Source: an uncultured Chlorobiota bacterium
Lineage (GTDB): Bacteria; Bacteroidota; Bacteroidia; Bacteroidales; JAADGE01
NCBI GenBank assembly: GCA_947311265.1
Contig: CAMZKQ010000270.1
Location: 1-26,439 of the forward strand
Direction: 5' to 3'
DNA length: 26,439 bases
The translations under genes and the position numbers were made by a program. The notes beneath the pieces are model-generated. The model was not told the origin of the DNA, ran no database searches, and saw only the letters and a program-made list of their open reading frames with translations. Positions 22,827-26,439 of this stretch are shown piece by piece (within the stretch, counting starts at the first letter, position 1; every line of letters starts with the position of its first letter).

Positions 22827-23526
22827 AATCATAAACCACACGCCGCAGAAAATCTAGCGAGTTTGTACTGTTTTTTGCACCAATTTTTTGCTCAATAATG
22901 GAGGCCGTTTCACGCACCAAATTAGCAGCCTGTGGCGAGGAAATGTTTTTATTATAATGCCTTAGTACGTCCATAATTGTTTTAATATCAGTTTCATCTA
23001 AATCGGCAGACCCTTCAAAATTGAGTTTATAATCTTTTGGGGTTTCAACATAAATTGTCTTATTAAGATTGCTCCGAACCTTAAGGCTTATTACACTTGT
23101 TTTGGCCACCATATCCCCAAAACGCTGCCCTTTTCCATTAATAATAATTGTAATAACTGCCAAAGCCCCCGATATAAAAAAGATGTCAATCAACCGAAAC
23201 ATCCAGCGGATGAGGAAGTTACCTGCATTAGGTGGCGTGCCATCTATTTTAACCACCTGTATTTTTAATATTTTTTTGCCTAGGGTTTGTCCGTGCATTA
23301 CAATCTCAGAAACCAAAGTATAAAACATCAGTGGAAACATAACAAACATAATTGCAACATCTTTATCTCTGTATGTTACTAGCCAGTCTATAAGGGCTAC
23401 CATCGCTATAAAATAGATGAGCATGATTGTACTATCAATAATAAAAGCAAGTAGGCGTTCGCCAACACTAGCTAAATTTTGGTTGATTAATACATTTTGG
23501 CTGGTCTGTATGCTTATTTTTTCCAT
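22804..23526 (-). CDS. RDD family membrane protein
   Basis: A 240-residue RDD-domain protein: the N-terminal 140 residues carry three hydrophobic helices (about 25-50, 57-77 and 113-132) with the family pattern GERLLAFIID, GQTLGKKILKIQVV and FLIRWMFRLID. The C-terminal 100 residues are soluble and helical (ETDIKTIMDVLRHYNKN). RDD proteins are of unknown or transport-related function. Its ATG (23524-23526) directly abuts the stop of the glycosyltransferase gene, so the pair is translationally coupled. It converges on rnpA with a 23-base overlap. Confidence 0.88.
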   Translation of the reverse strand: MEKISIQTSQNVLINQNLASVGERLLAFIIDSTIMLIYFIAMVALIDWLVTYRDKDVAIMFVMFPLMFYTLVSEIVMHGQTLGKKILKIQVVKIDGTPPNAGNFLIRWMFRLIDIFFISGALAVITIIINGKGQRFGDMVAKTSVISLKVRSNLNKTIYVETPKDYKLNFEGSADLDETDIKTIMDVLRHYNKNISSPQAANLVRETASIIEQKIGAKNSTNSLDFLRRVVYDFNLLHQQ

Positions 23527-24627
23527 TTATTGGCTTAAAAGTAGTTTAGAAAATTGTTCAATAACTAAATTTTTATTATGATTTTTTTGTAGGTAAACTT
23601 GCCCATTTTTTGCCATTTCTAGGCATTGCTTTTTGTTATTAATTAAGGTCTCAAAACTTTCGTAGAAGTTTTTTATTTCATTATTGGCACAAAATCCAAA
23701 ATTATAAGTTGTAATTATATTGTCCGGATTTACATTGTAACTTAAAACAGGGCACCCACCTGCAATTGCCTCTGCCATTGTATTTGAGAATCCCTCGGTA
23801 TAAGATGTAATGGTGTAAATTTGTGCTTGCTTATAAATTAAGCCTATTTTATCAGGCGAAATATAAGGAAGATATTTTATATTTGAAATACTTTTTATGG
23901 ATAATACAATTTGCTGCCCAAATTTTTGGTGTTCCTTTACCACAGGAGCAACCATAGTAAAATGTTCGTTAGGATATTTTTTTGCTAAATCTAATAGAAC
24001 CTCAGGTTGTTTCACTGGGTCCAGCCGACCTATCCAAAGCGTTCCGCTTTTACTTTCTTTATTTTGAGTTGTGATTTCAATTTCTGATATATTAGGAATT
24101 AAAGCGTTTGCCTGCCGCCCTCTATTTTTCTCGAACAAGCGGTATTGATGCTTGGACTGTACGGTAATGTATCGTGCTGTTTCATAGGCAAATGGCATTG
24201 CTAATGCCGTTGCAAAGCCTGACATTCTTTTTAGCGAGTTAAAATCCAATTCTGAATCGCTCGCCACCATATATAATATTTTTTTTCGTAAGAATACTTT
24301 TTGAAAAAAAATACTTGCTGCCGTCCCTACATCGGCAGAGCGGTAGATGTATAAATCTGCATCAGCTTTTTTTACCGCCTTTATTAATTTACTAAAACCA
24401 GAAAACCGACCTTCCGAGAGCTCAAAAGATTTTAGGACACGTATGCCTTGCAGTATTACATCGTCTTTTTGCCCAAAATCAGCAACAATGCAAGATATTT
24501 CAAACTCTGATTTTTCCGACAACCCTTTTACCAAATAATAGGCTTGCCGCTCGGCACCACCAGCAAACTTGGCATGTTGGCTATCGAAATAGGCATAAAT
24601 ACGAGGAATTACAAAGCAAATTTTCAC
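23527..24627 (-). CDS. Glycosyltransferase family 4
   Basis: A 366-residue GT-B glycosyltransferase. The N-terminal acceptor domain has AGGAERQAYYLVKGLSEK (about 23-40), the donor domain starts near LWIGRLDPVKQPEVLLDLAK (about 197-216) and contains the E-x7-E donor signature EGFSNTMAE followed by AIAGGCPVLSY. It is cytoplasmic and probably builds cell-surface glycans; donor and acceptor are unknown. It abuts the RDD gene with no gap. A strong two-way terminator separates it from the SPOR lipoprotein gene upstream, so it needs its own promoter, for which I see only a weak TTCCTTTG box near 24644. Confidence 0.9.
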   Translation of the reverse strand: MKICFVIPRIYAYFDSQHAKFAGGAERQAYYLVKGLSEKSEFEISCIVADFGQKDDVILQGIRVLKSFELSEGRFSGFSKLIKAVKKADADLYIYRSADVGTAASIFFQKVFLRKKILYMVASDSELDFNSLKRMSGFATALAMPFAYETARYITVQSKHQYRLFEKNRGRQANALIPNISEIEITTQNKESKSGTLWIGRLDPVKQPEVLLDLAKKYPNEHFTMVAPVVKEHQKFGQQIVLSIKSISNIKYLPYISPDKIGLIYKQAQIYTITSYTEGFSNTMAEAIAGGCPVLSYNVNPDNIITTYNFGFCANNEIKNFYESFETLINNKKQCLEMAKNGQVYLQKNHNKNLVIEQFSKLLLSQ

Positions 24628-24653
24628 CGCAGAATTTTAGCAAAGGAATAATA

Positions 24654-24685
24654 AAAAAACTCAGAATAGTTATCCTGAGTTTTTT
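24654..24685. terminator. Bidirectional intrinsic terminator
   Basis: AAAAAACTCAG (24654-24664) and CTGAGTTTTTT (24675-24685) form an 11-bp perfect stem with a 10-base loop, giving a T-run in either direction. On the minus strand it ends the SPOR lipoprotein transcript. Confidence 0.85.
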
Positions 24686-24720
24686 AGTTTTACGCAAAAC
24701 CCTTTAAAGGATTTTACCTT

Positions 24721-25248
24721 TTATTTTAAAAGCAACCAGTACTCTAATTTTTTACCTTTAAATTTAATACCCTTGCTTCTAAACTTTTTTAATTGTTTTT
24801 CAGCAGACACTCTATACTCATAATTCCCGAGTGAAACACGAGTCCAACCATTGCTTTTACGCATAATGGAGATAGGGTAACCTTTGTCTTTATAGAATTT
24901 GGTTACATTTTTTGCCCAGCGAATATCTTTATAACTCCCGGCGATTACGTAGAATTTCTTTTTCCCTTTTTTCTTCAAATCGGCATCAGATACTTTTTTC
25001 ACCTTACCGTTATCAGCATCTTCCATTACAGATTCAGTCCCTTTGGAGTTGTCCACTACCGTTACTTTTTTAGTCGTATCTGGCACATATACTACCTTCA
25101 CAACCGTATCGGGAGCAACTGCTGGTAGCGAGTTGTTGTTTACTACATTCCCTTTGTCTTTTGGTGTAATTTTAACATCTTTTCCGTGGCAGGACATAAA
25201 TAAGGTTAGTGCTACTGCGGCAATAATGAAAGCAAATTTTTTCATCAA
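24721..25248 (-). CDS. SPOR-domain lipoprotein
   Basis: A 175-residue predicted lipoprotein: signal peptide with lipobox FMSC and lipidated Cys20, a low-complexity Val/Asp/Lys linker (about 25-90), then a SPOR domain (about 94-175, KKFYVIAGSYKDIRWAKNV to LEYWLLLK). SPOR domains bind septal glycan strands stripped of stem peptides, so a role at the division site is likely. The adjacent Met-Met start leaves a one-residue ambiguity. It is monocistronic, ending at the bidirectional terminator and diverging from comF. Confidence 0.88.
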   Translation of the reverse strand: MMKKFAFIIAAVALTLFMSCHGKDVKITPKDKGNVVNNNSLPAVAPDTVVKVVYVPDTTKKVTVVDNSKGTESVMEDADNGKVKKVSDADLKKKGKKKFYVIAGSYKDIRWAKNVTKFYKDKGYPISIMRKSNGWTRVSLGNYEYRVSAEKQLKKFRSKGIKFKGKKLEYWLLLK

Positions 25249-25282
25249 TTTTAAGTTTTTATTAATAATTAATTTTTTATAC

Positions 25283-25316
25283 TATTGGGCAACCCAATAC
25301 AATATTTACAAATATA
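25283..25316 (-). promoter_or_regulatory. Candidate promoter box and leader hairpin of the SPOR lipoprotein
   Basis: On the minus strand TATATTTG (25309-25316) is a perfect -7 match with a poor -33. Just downstream a perfect 7-bp hairpin TATTGGG-CAA-CCCAATA (25283-25299) would lie at the very 5' end of the transcript, where it may stabilise the message or act as an operator. Confidence 0.45.
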
Positions 25317-25336
25317 CAATTTAGATAACAAATTGT
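25316..25336. repeat. Dyad in the SPOR/comF divergent gap
   Basis: ACAATTT (25316-25322) and AAATTGT (25330-25336) form a perfect 7-bp dyad with a 7-base centre, next to the SPOR -7 box and 40 bases from the comF-side box. It is a plausible shared regulator site in an A+T-rich gap. Confidence 0.3.
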
Positions 25337-25376
25337 AAAATATTCCACAATTTTAAAACTTTTTATTGAATTTTGA

Positions 25377-25384
25377 TAATTTTG
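25377..25384 (+). promoter_or_regulatory. Candidate -7 box for comF
   Basis: TAATTTTG matches TAnnTTTG exactly and lies 51 bases before the comF ATG. No TTTG is found at the -33 position, so support is partial. Confidence 0.4.
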
Positions 25385-25434
25385 TAACAGTTTTTAATTA
25401 AAAAATATAAAATAAAATGTAAATTCATATTTTT

Positions 25435-26133
25435 ATGATAATTTGGCAATATATTATAGATTTTTTCGACCTGTTTTTTCCAAAATCATGTATTACCTGT
25501 GCTACAAATTTAGTGCAGCAAGAAAATATCTTTTGCACAGAATGCCTATACGATATTCCAAAAACAAATTTTCATAAAATTAAAGACAACCCTGTAAGCA
25601 TTCTTTTTGCAGGTTTAGTAAAAATAGAATACGCATCAGCTTACTTTTTTTACAGAAAAGGGAGTAAATATCAGCAAGCCATTCATAAATTAAAATATAA
25701 AGGCATTCGAGATTCAGGCGTAGAGTTGGGCAAAAAGTATGGCTCGGAGCTAGTAGGCTCTCCGTTTTCCGAAATTGATATAATAATACCAGTACCCTTG
25801 CACCCAAAACGATTTAAAACCAGAGGCTACAACCAAAGCGAAGCAATAGCCGAAGGCTTGGCAGAAACAATGCAACTGCCCTATGATTTTACATCAATAA
25901 TAAGAGTAGTAAATACGGAAACTCAAACTAAAAAATCACTCTCCGAAAGGCGAGAAAACGTTAGCTCTATTTTTGAAATAAAAGATTATAAACACTTGCA
26001 CAACAAGCATATACTACTTGTTGATGATGTAATTACAACAGGTTCTACACTTACCGCTTTGGCGGAAACTTTACTAGCAGTATCGGGCGTAAAAATAAGC
26101 ATTCTTGCACTCGCAGTAGCTTTGGGCGATTAA
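25435..26133 (+). CDS. comF: ComF family phosphoribosyltransferase-like protein
   Basis: A 232-residue ComF-type protein, linked in other bacteria to uptake or processing of transforming DNA. An N-terminal zinc ribbon has Cys19, Cys22, Cys34 and Cys37 (SCITC, then FCTEC). The type I phosphoribosyltransferase domain has IIPVPLHPKRFKTRGYNQS (about 119-137) and the PRPP loop LLVDDVITTGSTLTA (about 197-211). Length and order are standard. It is followed after 24 bases by the start of an M1-type peptidase gene, so the two may be co-transcribed. Confidence 0.94.
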   Translation: MIIWQYIIDFFDLFFPKSCITCATNLVQQENIFCTECLYDIPKTNFHKIKDNPVSILFAGLVKIEYASAYFFYRKGSKYQQAIHKLKYKGIRDSGVELGKKYGSELVGSPFSEIDIIIPVPLHPKRFKTRGYNQSEAIAEGLAETMQLPYDFTSIIRVVNTETQTKKSLSERRENVSSIFEIKDYKHLHNKHILLVDDVITTGSTLTALAETLLAVSGVKISILALAVALGD

Positions 26134-26157
26134 AATAACAACTAAAATAGAATAAGT

Positions 26158-26439
26158 ATGAAACTAAAAATAATGATAAGCACACTGTTACTACAGGTTG
26201 CTTTTTCTCCCCTCTTATTTTCACAACAACTTACTCATAGTAAGGATAATGTAGATGTTTTAAATTATACAATTAACCTTGATATGACAAATATAATCGA
26301 AAAAAAAATATCAGGAAGTACAGAAATAACATTTCGCCATTTGGCGAACAAGCAAAAAGAACTTGTGCTAAATTTAATTGATTTTAAAATCACAAAAGTA
26401 CTTTTAAATAAAAAAATAACAGCCTACACCTATAGTAGA
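26158..26439 (+). CDS. M1 family metallopeptidase, N-terminal part (cut by window edge)
   Basis: An ATG at 26158-26160 opens a frame of 94 codons that runs off the window. Residues 1-22 form a signal peptide (STLLLQVAFSPLLFSQ). The mature start, DVLNYTINLDMTNIIEKKI then SGSTEITFRHL, matches the N-terminal beta-sandwich of M1 aminopeptidases, where substrate docking strands precede the GxMEN and HExxH motifs that lie beyond this window. A secreted aminopeptidase is likely; catalytic residues cannot be checked. Confidence 0.8.
   Translation, partial: MKLKIMISTLLLQVAFSPLLFSQQLTHSKDNVDVLNYTINLDMTNIIEKKISGSTEITFRHLANKQKELVLNLIDFKITKVLLNKKITAYTYSR

Overview
The window is chromosomal DNA from a member of the Bacteroidota. 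Three things point there: low G+C; several promoters of the TTTG / TAnnTTTG type (best at about 7605-7634, 11761-11792 and 18368-18400); and families that are common in or largely confined to this phylum (a very long DUF2723 membrane protein, DUF4271, DUF6122, a DUF1987/SiaC protein). I cannot name the order or genus from the sequence alone. No tRNA, rRNA, CRISPR array or intact mobile element is visible. Coding strands are A/C-rich in both orientations, so the skew follows gene direction and marks no replication landmark.

Region 1 (1-2890, minus strand) is a translation block transcribed rplM-rpsI-rpsB-tsf, with a good promoter upstream of rplM, a structured 281-base leader before rpsB and a strong hairpin between rpsB and tsf. 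Region 2 (2974-5262, minus) is a small polysaccharide-type pair, an NAD-dependent sugar epimerase/dehydratase overlapping a glycosyltransferase. It is preceded by scars: the last 23 codons of a hexapeptide-repeat acyltransferase and what looks like the N-terminus of an IS481-like transposase. Region 3 (5314-7993, minus) holds rsgA, an amidase-signature enzyme and a small DUF6122 membrane protein.

Region 4 (8219-15131, plus) begins with the 1176-residue DUF2723 protein and a lipoprotein. It is followed by the most interesting unit: four tightly spaced genes with their own promoter and terminator. They encode a peptidoglycan amidase without a signal peptide, a membrane-anchored coiled-coil protein, a protein with a signal peptide, a periplasmic coiled coil and a C-terminal membrane anchor, and a three-helix membrane protein. 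The set resembles an endolysin-holin-spanin lysis cassette, but no phage structural or replication gene is nearby.

Region 5 (15147-20640) contains an HMG-CoA reductase (mevalonate pathway), a secreted PhoD-like phosphatase, a SiaC-type regulatory phosphoprotein, a 638-base gene-poor stretch with one unexplained open fragment, and an S41 C-terminal processing protease. Region 6 (20719-26439) contains a DUF4271 membrane protein, a uroporphyrinogen-III synthase-like protein, rnpA, an RDD membrane protein with an abutting glycosyltransferase, a SPOR-domain lipoprotein, a ComF-type phosphoribosyltransferase and the start of an M1-type aminopeptidase cut by the window edge.

Most of the window is core housekeeping. 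The accessory or unusual parts are the region 2 scar, the region 4 four-gene cassette and the gene-poor stretch at 18332-18969.
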